NCBI RefSeq assembly: GCF_030848805.1
Contig: NC_092366.1
Span: 4,979,724-5,043,723, forward strand
Direction: 5' to 3'
From: Temnothorax longispinosus
Taxonomy: Eukaryota > Arthropoda > Insecta > Hymenoptera > Formicidae
Length of the DNA: 64,000 nucleotides
Part shown: positions 11,738 to 23,493 of the stretch, piece after piece
How positions within the stretch are numbered: the stretch's first letter is position 1
How the letters are laid out: every line of letters begins with the position of its first letter
Made by a program: the position numbers and the translations under genes
The notes under the pieces: model-generated
Told to the model about the DNA's origin: nothing
The model's database searches: none
What the model saw: the letters and a program-made list of their open reading frames with translations, nothing else

Positions 11738-12316
11738 AACTATCCCAAGAGGATCTCTCGAGAACCGGAAGAATCGGTGCCACGATGTTTGGAGCAGCCT
11801 TAACACAATGTGATTTAGAAAATACGCAACAGAACATTAAGAAGAGATAATATATGACATTTTAATACATCTTTAAATTACTCCGGCGATTTTGTCACCT
11901 TATCACGAAAGGGTGATAAAATGACAATATACAGGTCTTTCATTCCGACGTACAGATTACGTCAGAATTGTTGAAAGTATGGAAGGCCCAGAGTGCCATA
12001 AGGCCTCCTGTATAATATTTCCTTGTAAATTAGGTAATATTATTAAACGATATTTATTCTGATAGGAAGAAGGATAAAACCGACCGGATTGGTGAGTTCG
12101 CTGTCAGTAATTTATAAACATTATTTAAATATAAACTAAGCTTCAGTTACGCGAGCGCAATAAATGGAAAGAAATTCTCTTCACTTTCCTCACTGTGATC
12201 ACATCCCTTTTCCAATAGATAGTATCGAACAGAACAATATCTTTTAATTAAGAAAGATACGTACATACGTAAATCATGTATTATTGATGTAAGCAAGTAT
12301 TATAACACTTAACGTA
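11738..12316. other. Convergent 3' regions of the myosin and UPF0390 genes
   Basis: Noncoding, AT-rich. It should hold both 3' UTRs. A stem-loop with arms GTCACCTTATCAC and GTGATAAAATGAC (two mismatches, short GAAAGG-type loop) lies at about 11894-11925, in the likely myosin 3' UTR. Nothing else stands out. Confidence 0.5.
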
Positions 12317-12667
12317 TCACTGTTTCTTCGAACTGGAAGGATCTTTCTTTCTGAGGGTTTTTCTTCCTTCTAAGGCTCTCCCTCGCAAGTCATCTTCCAC
12401 CGCGGTGTTCACCGTCTTTGAGATCATCTTCTTCAATTTCTGCGCTTCTTGCAACTTTGTCTTCTTCGGTTGAACAGGGGCATCTTTGAGAAAGAGAATA
12501 CAGCATATTACCATAATCTCAATATCATTATGATTCAAGAAAGCTTACTCTTTCCTAATTCACTTACTTCCACGTCTTTGGATAGCAGGGCCTTTCTTGC
12601 TCTTGTTGGCTTTTGCCTTTGCCGCTGCCGGTAGCTTTGTCTTAACTTTGAGTTTTCCCTGCGGCAT
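12317..12667 (-). CDS. UPF0390 / Leydig cell tumor 10 kDa (LYDG10, C19orf53) homolog
   Basis: Two coding exons on the minus strand, 12667-12568 and 12483-12317, give 267 nt and an 88-aa protein. The start MPQGKLKVKTKLP and the block NAPVQPKKTKLQEAQKLKKM are typical of the small, very basic UPF0390 family. The donor (GTAAGTG) is strong and the acceptor is TTTCTCAAAG. Lys/Arg-rich ends and no membrane segment suggest a nuclear or nucleolar RNA-associated protein, but the family has no firm function. A polypyrimidine tract and CAG end at 12733, so the 5' UTR begins with a spliced exon and the promoter is further right. Confidence 0.85.
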
Positions 12668-13001
12668 TATACTTCACCACTTATATGCAAGCTCAAGTTT
12701 ATAGATTCAACAAATGTAATCGCTTATAAGCCCTGTAAAAGAAATGAGAGCATAAAGACATTAGACGGGTGCAGAAAAAATCTTCAACAGAGTAGATTAA
12801 ATAATAATTAAATACATCAATTATACACAACAGAAGTACAATACCAATTTATAAAGTATATTTTTTATACGCAAGAATACACGAGAATAATTTCCATCTT
12901 TATCAGATTAATTAGTCTAGTCCTAAGAATTAGAAAAAGATAAAAAGTTGAACCAAGATTTTAAAGTTAATCTAAATTAATAGAAATGTACATAAATATC
13001 T

Positions 13002-13262
13002 CGTACATTTTTCTCGTAACAATATTAAAGATTAAATTTACAAAACAAAGCTGATATAAATTTGCGAGAAATATCTTTTCTACATACAAAGTTATGCTAA
13101 ATCGTACATTTTCCTCGTAACAATATTGAAGATTAAATTTACAAAGCAGAGGTGATCCCTTTAATTACATATAAATTTGTAAACTACATATTTTTTCTAT
13201 ATACCTACAAAGTTATGCTAAATTGTACATTTTCTTTGTAATAATATTACAGATTAAATTAT
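13002..13262. repeat. Three diverged tandem units of about 100-120 bp
   Basis: The core CGTACATTTTTCTCGTAACAA followed by TATTAAAGATTAAATTTACAAA recurs at about 13002, 13103 and 13224 with increasing divergence. Between copies the sequence TACAAAGTTATGCTAAAT also repeats. This looks like an old local tandem duplication in noncoding DNA; no coding frame spans it. Confidence 0.75.
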
Positions 13263-13344
13263 AAAAACCATGCGTTTATAGGTTATATCGCATTGCAATA
13301 CGTACCGAGAAGCTCCAGCTTTTATACTAAAGGCTGGTTTACAG

Positions 13345-13420
13345 TTTACACAAATCGCGGACGCCGAATAACGTGACGCGTCGACTGGCGATTGCCGATC
13401 GACCAATCGCGGAGGGTTTT
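13345..13420. promoter_or_regulatory. Candidate promoter with inverted CCAAT-type sites
   Basis: GCGATTG and CCAATCGC face each other around 13388-13410, and a related AATCGCGG copy sits near 13353. The stretch lies at the switch from AT-rich to CpG-rich DNA between divergent genes, where a TATA-less promoter is expected. Only motif and position support this. Confidence 0.3.
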
Positions 13421-14254
13421 TGGCGCGAACATGTGGACGGAGGAAGCACGCAACGCGAAAAAGCAACGAAAAGTTTATTTCATGAATTTATTAATGAATA
13501 GATGCGAGAAAGGCGCACGTAAGAGAGAGAAGGCTGGCATTTTACTTTTCGTATATTCTTTCACTCGTGTTTATCACAAAATAAAAACAATAATTCTTTT
13601 TTTTTTTATAATTGCAACACGAGGATCGTTTCTCTTTGTACAGTTCCGTATCATTTCCCTTTCGTCGGCTATCATATTGTTCATATTATTTATTGCTGCG
13701 AGGTACGGAGACAGAAATGCGAGCGTTAATTGCTAAAACGAGGGAATATCATTACAGAATACTCCACCGCGCGTGTAAATAAAGAGAAACCGTACGCAGC
13801 GAGCTGAACGAGCGAGGAATGGCGTCGGCACGCTAGGGGGGGTGGCGAGAAGGAGGAGGGGGGCGATGGGCCGCGCCAGCGGGCGACGGGGATCGGAACG
13901 TGACCTACGCAGGAGATGTCGACAAGATGACAGCGGCCGTATGACTACGCTGGCTGGCTGGCTACGCCGTTGCCCGCCCGCGACACGACAAGAGTCGAGG
14001 AAACGTCGCTTCGCGCCGGGAAGTGCGCCAGGAAGCGGCAGCTGCGTTGAGTGCGGCGAACGGGGTGAACGAGAGACCTGACGACGCCGTCGTCGTCGTC
14101 AGCGGCAGTGGTGCCGCGCCCCCGTGCGATGCGCACGAGTGGTGACTGTGGTGAGTGAGCGAGGGATCCCCGCGCGAGGAGGAGTCGCCGACGAGGAGTG
14201 CCGTCGACCTCCCCCCCCACACCCCCCCGCGCGCGCGTGTCCGCGGCCGGCGGC

Positions 14255-17200
14255 ATGAGCGTGTTCGGGGACTTCCAGCGTGTCTGGGTGCAGCGTTTCC
14301 CGGACAGCGCCTTGCCGGCTGCCTGGGAGGAGGATGTCAGGGCGAACCTGGTCAAGCACAAGCAGAAGGTGAGTCCGAACACGCGCGACGACTCTCCTCC
14401 GAGGAGGGATATCGTTAACGATTGATCGAAGTTGCTAAATTCTTATCGACGAGCCTCGCCGCCGCCGCCGCGAGGACCGCAGGTGCGACCGGATAATTGC
14501 GAAGCGAGGGAATCCGGACATCCGGATGCCGTGAAACAAGGGTGAAACCTGCGTTGTGGCTCTGGTGATAGTGTCGCAATGTATCCGCCGAGCGTTTATT
14601 AGTCACGTGTGAACGATCTGTGTATACGTGTGCGCGAAAGAGGAGGTTTTTATTTCGTTCAATTGACATCCTGGAGGGGCCCCCGATGACTCACCCGTGT
14701 AACGGCCGGAGTAGCCGAGTTTTTTTTACACTATGAGTCTTCAATCAAGTTCCCGAGAGAATTGTTGATGAATTTTTTTTTTCAAGTAACAACGTGGGTG
14801 ATAATAGATTGCGCGATTGAGAATGCAACGTTTGCGCAAGGACTGTGGGTTGTGACTGTAGTAAAGTGTCGCAATGTTTACCAGGTATTTATTAGTCAGA
14901 CTAGGAGTTTATGCGCGTGTATTAGATAACAATTCTTTACGAAGGTTCCTTCGCGCCACTTGAACGCTAGATGTGTGGAGGAGGAAGAGAACGGCAAGGA
15001 GAATTTTAATTTCTCCGCTTAATAAAAACTTAGTCACGTATAATTCAATTAACACCGTTGTTCACATCGCTTGATGACTCATCGAATTAATTGTCCGTAA
15101 CCTGTCAGTGACAAAGCACTTGCGACATTACGAGCACCAGTGGTATTATCATTCTTTTTAACATTTACATTGATTCTGATAAACGAATAAATGAATAAGC
15201 AGGAGAAGAGAGTATGGTAAACATTAACTTCCTGCTTGTGACTGCCGCTGAATCATTGCGGAATTATCTCTGGTCGTGTTATCAGAACACCGAAAAGAAG
15301 TTGATTATAGTTATTACATTAGGTCATCCTGAAAGTTCACGGCGTTACATATTTATCGATTTTTGTTCAAATTTTACTAAAAAGGCATTATGAATTTATT
15401 TAAAAAGCAGCAGAAAATTATATAACAGTTTTTTTTTTTAATTAAAGTGTATTTAAAATATAATCTAATAAAACATATTTTTACACAATGCAATCTTCTT
15501 AAAATATAAAATAATTAAGAACATTTGCGATTTTTATTTTTTTAATGATAGAAACCTTTCGAACAATATATCACAAAGCACGCGGTGTATATTCTTTCTT
15601 TGCAGGTGACAGCTTTGAGAGAAGAACTCGAGAAGGAAGAGTTTTATGTGGAGTATTTAGAGAGATTGCTGGCCGACGTCGAGCGACACAAGCAGCTGGC
15701 TAACAATATCAGCGTGAATACGTCTGAGAATAAACAGGAAGCGACGACGGAAACGCAGTCTCAACAGGATTCTCAAGTGTCGGAAAACAGTTTAGCGGAC
15801 CTTACGAATTCGCCGAGTTCTCAGAATGTCGGACCGTCCGCGCCTTCCTTGACGGAGCGGGAAGACATCAGCAAGTTTCAAGACAAGTGCGTGTCCGAAT
15901 TGAGCTCGACTCTCGGAGCGGCTGGTAAGCGACCGAAGAGCGAAATACCAAGGAGTCCCGAGAAAGTGCCTGAACTTAGAAGAAACAGTGATCCAGATGT
16001 GCCAAGTAATTATGTTACAGTGATCGAAGTCACCGGGAGTTCGAAGAAGGACAAACATGAGGAATGTCTCAAAGAAGAGGATGAAAAAGGTACCTTTCCT
16101 TATATATAATTTTTTTTTTATTTAACTTTTGACACTCTGTGATCTGTATAATTGTTGAAAGAGAGAAATTCGAAGAGTGAATGCATTCAATTTTAATCTC
16201 TTACAATTTTATGAAAACAAAAGTTAATAATTTGATCTGCTTTTAAAGCTTTAGAAAACCATCAATTTTATGTATATTATAAATTATTTTACGACATGTG
16301 GTATGAAATCTGAAAAATTATTATTATTTATTCACTAAATAGACTTAGAAAAAGCTATCAATGAAGATGGCGAAGACGGCGACGCAGAGGCATCGGAAGA
16401 AGAGCCTTATTACGATTCAGTAGCCTTGGATCAAACTGGGGAATACGTTTACATTGACGCGCGCGTCCCCACTGTCAATAGTAACAATGGTAGCAAGGCC
16501 GCAACTCGAAGACCACCCTCGCTGCCAGATTCGCCGGGCAATCAGAGTAATTATGTCAACATCGATTATTTTATACAGTAAGTCGTTTATTATCTCTCGC
16601 TTTACTTTGATTAGAACACACTGGAACCATTAACTACGCGGAGTACAAGCGCCTCAATTACATTGTCTTTTTTTAAGTTACAAATGTACATTTATTAGAT
16701 AAATTTACGCGAGTACTCCCGAGTTAAGGTGTGGAATATGTATATGATTGTGCGCATTACTTTCAGACACAGAGCAGCGATGGATAGCGAAGATGAAGAG
16801 GGTGCCAGTCCGGCGCCCCCGATTTTGCTACGTGCTCTCAGCACGGACAATGAGACCGGCAGCAGTGACGCCGAACCGCTGAGTCTGAGCGAGGGTAGCT
16901 TGGAATCGCCGACCCCGACGACGCCGCGTAGACAAGAAAAGAGCAAGGAACGCGAGGACGACAGGACGTCGATGGTCAAGTGTATCGTGAACTCGGTAAT
17001 GGAGAGCGAGGCTGTATATGTGGAGTGCTTAACTGTGATGTTACAAGTAAGTTACTCGACAGTTTTAAATTTACGAAAGAGTTGTAAGAGCTTATTCACA
17101 ATGTTTCCCTGTTCTTGTAGTATATGAAAGCTATTAGGGCAACTTTAACGACATCTCAACCGGTCATCTCGGAAGATGAATTTGGCACGATGTTCTACAA

Positions 17201-20200
17201 GATCCCGGAACTGCATGCTCTGCATCAGACGTTTCTGGACGGTCTTCGAAAGAAGACGGAAAAGTGGGACAACAAGACTACTATAGGAGAACAATTTAAG
17301 GTAATACATATAATTTGACAGCCTTAAACAAGACGAGTAAAAGTTGGAAAATCTATATTGTCACGTTGGTTTCAGATTATGGCCAGTAATATAGGATTAT
17401 ATGGTGCGTTTTTGCATAATTACGCTCGCGCGACCGATACTGTGCGACGATGCTCCGCCCATTCCACTCAGTTCGGAGAGATCACTAGAGATATAAGACT
17501 CAGGGGTTTTCCAAAGGGCCCGGGTTTATCTCTGGAAGATTTGTTACATAAGCCAGTAGCTCGAGTGCAAAAGAACGCTTTAGTTTTACACGTAAGTAAT
17601 TTGCCACGTATGTATCTGCAGCATGTATAATTTAGCAGTGTATACAACAGGCAGGCTTGTATATACAACTTTTTATGATCGATAAAATTGTGATAACAGG
17701 CTACGACAAACTTGAGATCTAGAAATACACTTTATTGTGTTACAATTTTTTTTTATCTTATCTTGAATTTTTCGTAGCGATAATTCTCTTATCTTCAATG
17801 GCTTTTAGGATCTTCTCAAGCATACGCCAGTCAACCATGCGGATCATGCGCCCTTGTCGGAAGCTCTTGCTATGACCAGAAACTTCCTAGATGAGTTCAA
17901 TATTATTCAGACGAAGTCTATGTTTCCGGTAAGATTCACGTAAATTGCAATATACATATTTTATATCTTATTTTATACAACATTATGCGACTGTGTTTTT
18001 TGAACCACCTGATTTTTTTTTCTTACGCAGAGTCACGATAGAGCCCAACGAAGATTGGTGAAGAATTCGTTTGTGGTCGAGCTGTCTGATGGTCATAGGA
18101 AGTTGAGACACCTCTTTCTCTTTAACGATGTGATCGCCTGTGCGAAGTACAAAGCGTCTGGCAGAGATAAGTTCACGTTTGAATTGAAGTGGTACGTGCC
18201 GGTAGCGGAAGCCACTGTTACGGAAGACGGCATAGAGCCACGTGAGGCCAGTCCTGCTAATGTAGTAGCTTTAAGGTAAATCAGCAAAACACTTATAATC
18301 CGCCGCGATATCTATCATCAATGACGAAGAGTAGTGGTTCATCGATTGTAAAAAAAATATTGTAAAAAATATGCTATCAGATTAGTCATCAATGTTAAAG
18401 TACCGCGTTATAAAGTCAACCGGTTATCAAACTAGATAATCATTAGTCAGCAAAATAATACACTAATACATTATACTAATGGAAAAGCCGAACAAATTTT
18501 TTTGTCTGATATTAAATATCTAATTAAATTAGAAATAACTTGAAAATTATTGGACAGGTCACAAGCGTGTACAGTACGCGATCAAATTCTGTGGGAAGAA
18601 CGAAACGATGAGAAGCGGATCCGACTGGGTGGTAGAGGATCGGAGAAGAATCGCAAGAAACTCGCCGAACTTGAAGCTCAGCTTGTATTAGCCTCGCCGA
18701 ACTTAGTCCTGCGCGTCGCGCACAAAAGTCAACAAAACCGAATACAAAACTCTTACACTTTCTTCCTGTCCAGCGAGTTTGAGCGCTCCCAATGGGTAGA
18801 AGCGGTAGAGGCGTTACAACAGGTCATTAATTCTCTCATTACTATATAATAATATATTACAGTCTGTTATACTATATTTGATAGAGGAATTCATGTTGCT
18901 GGTACTTTATAGGGCGGACAGCCTCCGGGACAGCTACCATTGTCGATGTACGAACTGCAGGCTTGGGTCACCGCTTGTCGGACGTATCTACAGACCGACA
19001 TGGGCAGCTACCTGCTAAGATCAGGACGTGACGAGAGCTTGCTGCTGGGTGATCTTCATCTGACGCTGCTCGGTTTGACTCCGCCAGGCTTAGACAGAGT
19101 GGGTGATCTCTATATCATCGTAGAAGTCGACAGTTATGGACATTATTTCAAGAGAGCGCGAAGTCGCATCGCCAGAGGTCAAGCTCCGATTTGGGGTAAG
19201 AAACCTTCGTCGCTTCTGTTTTACAAGCTTTATTTGATATTAATCTACAATTTGATATTAATCTTATTAAATACAAGTAATGCATGCTTAACATTAAATT
19301 CTTTATATTACGATAATATATTAACGTTTTCTACTTCACTTAAATTTTCTTTTCTTTGATACAGGCGAGACCTTTGTGGTAGAGTTGGAAGGAAGCCAGA
19401 ACGTTAGGATTTTGTTATACGAGGAATGCGGCACACGCTCAGTATTGCGAGGCAAGTGCATTCAACGGTTGAGCAGATCTTGGCTCCAATCTGATCAGGT
19501 GGAGAGGTCGCTAAACCTAGGACCCGCGACATTGGATGTGGCACTGCGTTTTGTTCCCAGCGAGGTCACTCTGAGGCGAGTGCCGTCGGCCAAGCCACAG
19601 GGTTTATTCGGTGCCAAGATCCAGCAAGTTTGCAAGTACGCACGATTTTATTTCAATCAAAACAGTTAGACAATTAAAAGTGTGCTTCCGACTTTTCTCT
19701 TTCTCCCATTGAATTTTAATTAAGAGAAAATAACTAAATATTCAAATCACAAAGAATCTGCAATTGAAATAAACAGAAAGTTCCTTACTTCCTTTTAATA
19801 CAGTTTCTCTGAATTTTACGATTTATTTATGAAATATTCTAAGATATTTTTAATTGGAATCGTTAGTAATTATTATACTGTTTCGCGATTTTGTAGACGA
19901 GAGAAACGCGATGTGCCTTTCATAATAACGGCATGCGTGCGAGAGGTGGAGAGACGCGGCGTCGGCGAGGTTGGTCTGTATCGCGTTTCTGGCTCGGCGT
20001 CCGATGTGGCGAGGCTACGCAAGTCGTTCGAGAGCAACTCATACGAAGCGGAGCAGCTACTTAAAGAGGTACGTTTGCATTTCTAGCATTTCTCGCGTCC
20101 GTAATAAGCAAGAGAAATGTTTTCTTATTGCTGATATTTCTGTATGCGAACATGGACGCAGGTGGACGTGCACTCGGTGACGGGCGTATTAAAGCTGTAT

Positions 20201-20584
20201 CTGCGTGAGATGCCGGAGGCACTATTCACCGATGCTCTTTATCCGGCATTCCTGGAGGCCTTCCAAACGAGTGATTTATCGCGGGGCGCTGCCCTGCGCC
20301 GCGTTTACGAGGGCCTGCCTGCCGTCAACAAAGCGGTGATCGACTTCTTGCTGGCACACCTGGCCCGTGTGAACAAGCATGAGGCACAGAACAAGATGTC
20401 GCTGCATAACCTGGCCACAGTGTTCGGGCCCACGTTGCTGCGACCCGGCACCAGTAACTCGCGCAGCGACGCCAAGAGCCGCGATCCTCTCGCTGCCGGC
20501 ACCGTCGACGTGATGGCACAAGCTGGCATTCTCTACTGCTTCCTGCAGTTACACATGCAACAACAGAACAATCAATCTCTCTAG
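14255..20584 (+). CDS. BCR/ABR-type Rho guanine nucleotide exchange factor and RhoGAP
   Basis: Thirteen coding exons: 14255-14368, 15606-16089, 16343-16577, 16767-17046, 17121-17300, 17376-17591, 17819-17938, 18031-18275, 18558-18822, 18913-19195, 19365-19635, 19897-20068, 20162-20584. Total 3288 nt, 1095 aa. The N-terminus (FQRVWVQRFPDSALP, then a coiled coil EELEKEEFYVEYLERLLADV) matches the BCR oligomerisation region. After an acidic/Ser-rich linker with YVNI- and YVYID-type tyrosine motifs come a DH domain (exons 4-8), a PH domain (exons 8-9), a C2 domain (exons 10-11), and a RhoGAP domain with the arginine finger in GLYRVSGSASDV and the signature NKMSLHNLATVFGPTLLRP. It should both load and inactivate Rho/Rac GTPases. 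I do not see a kinase domain like that reported for human BCR exon 1. Drosophila RhoGAP1A may be the counterpart. The exon 9 donor (GTCATT) is weak but the frame continues cleanly. Confidence 0.95.
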
Positions 20585-23493
20585 TCGACAAACTCCCCTG
20601 ATCCTGAACGCGATTAACGCTGCTGTTCGATTTGAGATCGGTAGGTAATTGGCAACGGGAACGCGACCATTTTCTTCCCGACGAAGCAAACGCCGAAAAG
20701 ACGATGTAATGGTGTCTGAAGAACAGCCCGGTAACTCATATCGATATCGTTATATACTTAATCTTACAATCAATCCATTTATTGAATTTCAAAGATACGT
20801 AATTTCTGTTATGCCATAATGTGTCACATCATTTATAACAAATAACTTACGTAACGAATGCTTCCATTTATCAAATGAAGGTTTATAATTTTCTACGCTA
20901 ATGAAGTCAGAAACTTTTCATTTAATTAAAACTTTTTTTATTTGCGTTAGATGCAATATAAAGTTTGTTTTATTGAATTTTAATGAAATGACTGAATTTT
21001 TATTTTTATTCTTTTTATTAATATATTTAATTAATTAAATTAAGTCAGGAAAACGATCGCCAATTTCCGTCCTTCAAACACCTGTCAGATGTCTTTTGTA
21101 TTGCGCGCTGGCACAAGTAATCCATTTGTATCGTTGGTCTCTTTTGTAGTTTCGCGTGACGTATCTCTTTTTCGCGATCCTGAAGTAGAACCTGGAAATA
21201 TATTAAAGCGAATAGAGTGGCTTTGATGAAACTTCCTAGGAGGATAAAACTCCTATACTCCATACGCGTGCAAAATAATGTAGCCAAGCTGCTCTTATAG
21301 AACGTATATAAAGCGTAATATTAATAATAATATATATATATATATATACATATATCTTTTTACTTTTGAGGTTCATAATATATTTTCTACTTCATATTGT
21401 CTGAGCTGACAATGTCGCTCGCGCGCAATCAAATTGATGATCTTTTCTAAAATGAGATTTTCGAGATAAAGAAGAAATGGTGCAGAAATTTCAGGTGAGA
21501 AATTGGCCAAAGAGAGAATATTAAGAGATAAGTTGAAATAAATTGGTAAAATTGTTATATTATCTTTGTATATTAAAAGTGTCTTGAAAATTTATAAAGA
21601 AAAAGAGAGAGTTAAAGAGTAAGAATCTTTTAAAGGAGAATAAAAGGTAAAATAAAAAGATAAAATAATTGTATAAAGTCCGAGATCGAAGTTTTTAAAG
21701 CCTGAAATTTGTGTACGGGATATGCAATTTGGCGCGTCTGTGCTTTAGAAAATAAGTACTTTTTCACTTGACGTGTGTTCCTAGCAGAGAATCTAAATCT
21801 TTTTATACGAGCCCTTTTGTATATCCGTTGCAGGAAGCAACCTATCGCCCTAAGTAATATGGTACTGTACTCTCGTGTACTCATACAATAGCGGAGAAAC
21901 ATTACAACATTCGGGAGAATGAGAAAGAGAGAAAGCGAATGATTTGTTCTTCCTTCGAGATTCTACGGAATTCAGGGAACGACGTTCCTCATAATGTGCA
22001 AAAATCTGTTATACACGTATAATGTAATAATCGTCCATTCCATTTCCTCGAGTTCTCTAAGAAGAATTCAACAGATCGAATCTTCGCGCAAAGAAGCTCG
22101 GAGTTTTGGCCCGAAAAGACATACGACTGCAAGAAAGAAGCCCTCCTTATTCCGTCAAAGTGGTATTTTTCGACAGTAATTTTGATTAATGTGAATCCTT
22201 TTTTATTACCGTCTAAATGCAGCTTAATGAGATGCCAAAGAGAAAGGTACGTTCCCACATGTGTAGAGTGTCTCGAAAATCGTAATTTATATATAAGAAA
22301 AAGGCAATCTCTTTACGAAGAAAAGAGTTGAAGAAGCAGAATAAGTTTATTCTTACACGAGAACCTTTGCTTTTTCTTATTTTAAAAGAAAACTTATTTT
22401 AAATCCATAAATTTTCAGTAAAGTTTTTTTTCGATCTTTAAAATTACTTTTCTCGAAAGAAAAGAGAGATATTTATATATTCTGAAAATTTTCTTTTTTT
22501 TTACAAAACTGCTAATTTGATTAATGAATTACGATTTTTGGAACATTCTATGGTAGAAAAATATACTATAGTCGATAACGAGAGACAAAACACAAACACG
22601 CGAGTTCAGCGATACAAGTTAACGGAACTCGGTACAGAGTATCTTGCGTATTATGCCAGGCCGTCTACAAAGTTTACAAATTACATAAAAGAGAAAGAAA
22701 ACGAAAAAAGAGCCAAGTCTGATGAGAGTGTTCGATAAAAAAAACGAAGACATAAGAAGTATTAAATTGTTTATGCTCGAACAAAGTAGGCAACTATTGT
22801 ATCTCGTGCGTATGAAGGCAACCGCGTGTGTGTTTGTGCTTGTTTATTTGTATGCGTGTATTATCTTCCCTTCCCCCGTGTATGTATTATACCGTAAAAA
22901 AGAAATACCGCATATATACCAAGATTAATTTTGATATCGTTTTTAAGGAACGTTCGCCTTTTTTTGTACATTGATACGAAGTGTAAAAACGAATTTCCTC
23001 GACTATTATTTGTGTTATTATTAATATTATTAATATTATTACTCCACATATATATATATATATATGAGACAATTATCGTCACAACTATTTGTTACAAGAT
23101 TTGATCAAGCTAGCTTGTTCGCAGCGAAATGCGTACTGTACTGCCAAAAAGTGAAGAAACACACTTAAAGTGGATAAATATACTGAAGGTTTATAAACTT
23201 TTACATCGATCTGGATTTTTTTACATTTCACCTCGACGGGACGCCGTTGGTCAAGTTTCAATTTTATGTGGTATAAACATCTAATAATCAAGTTGTGGAT
23301 CATATCAAAGGAAGCACTGCCAAGTTTAAGAATAAGCATCGCTTTTCAGAGAAGATTGCAAAGAAGCAGCAGGCAGCAGGTAACGCTAAATTTGATATGC
23401 TCTGTATTGGAATTTTAATTACTCGTTTGTTCCCTCGAAATATCCACACAACGGAATGATTGAGTAACTTATATTTTTGAAATCAATTGTAAT
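20585..23493. other. Tail-to-tail region between the BCR-type gene and the copper monooxygenase gene
   Basis: About 2.9 kb of AT-rich DNA that should include both 3' UTRs. It holds an AT dinucleotide run near 21325-21350, a short TA run near 23047-23063, and TTATTAATATTATTAATATTATTA near 23015-23040. No frame looks coding. Confidence 0.5.

Larger units (their letters stand above)
12733..14254. other. Head-to-head region between the UPF0390 gene and the BCR-type gene
   Basis: The left half is AT-rich and is probably a 5' UTR intron of the UPF0390 gene; it holds the tandem repeat listed separately. From about 13330 the sequence becomes CpG-rich and carries CCAAT-type motifs. From about 13800 to 14254 it is very GC-rich and is probably the promoter and 5' UTR of the BCR-type gene. 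Frames in this GC-rich part run in several directions and look like chance. Confidence 0.5.

Noticed and set aside
13842..14418. Overlapping long frames on both strands in the GC-rich start of the BCR-type gene
   Set aside because: High GC content removes stops; only the 14255-14368 exon fits the conserved BCR N-terminus and splices in phase.
21318..21350. AT dinucleotide run as a possible origin or regulatory element
   Set aside because: Ordinary microsatellite in AT-rich DNA; similar runs occur near 23047 and 43236.
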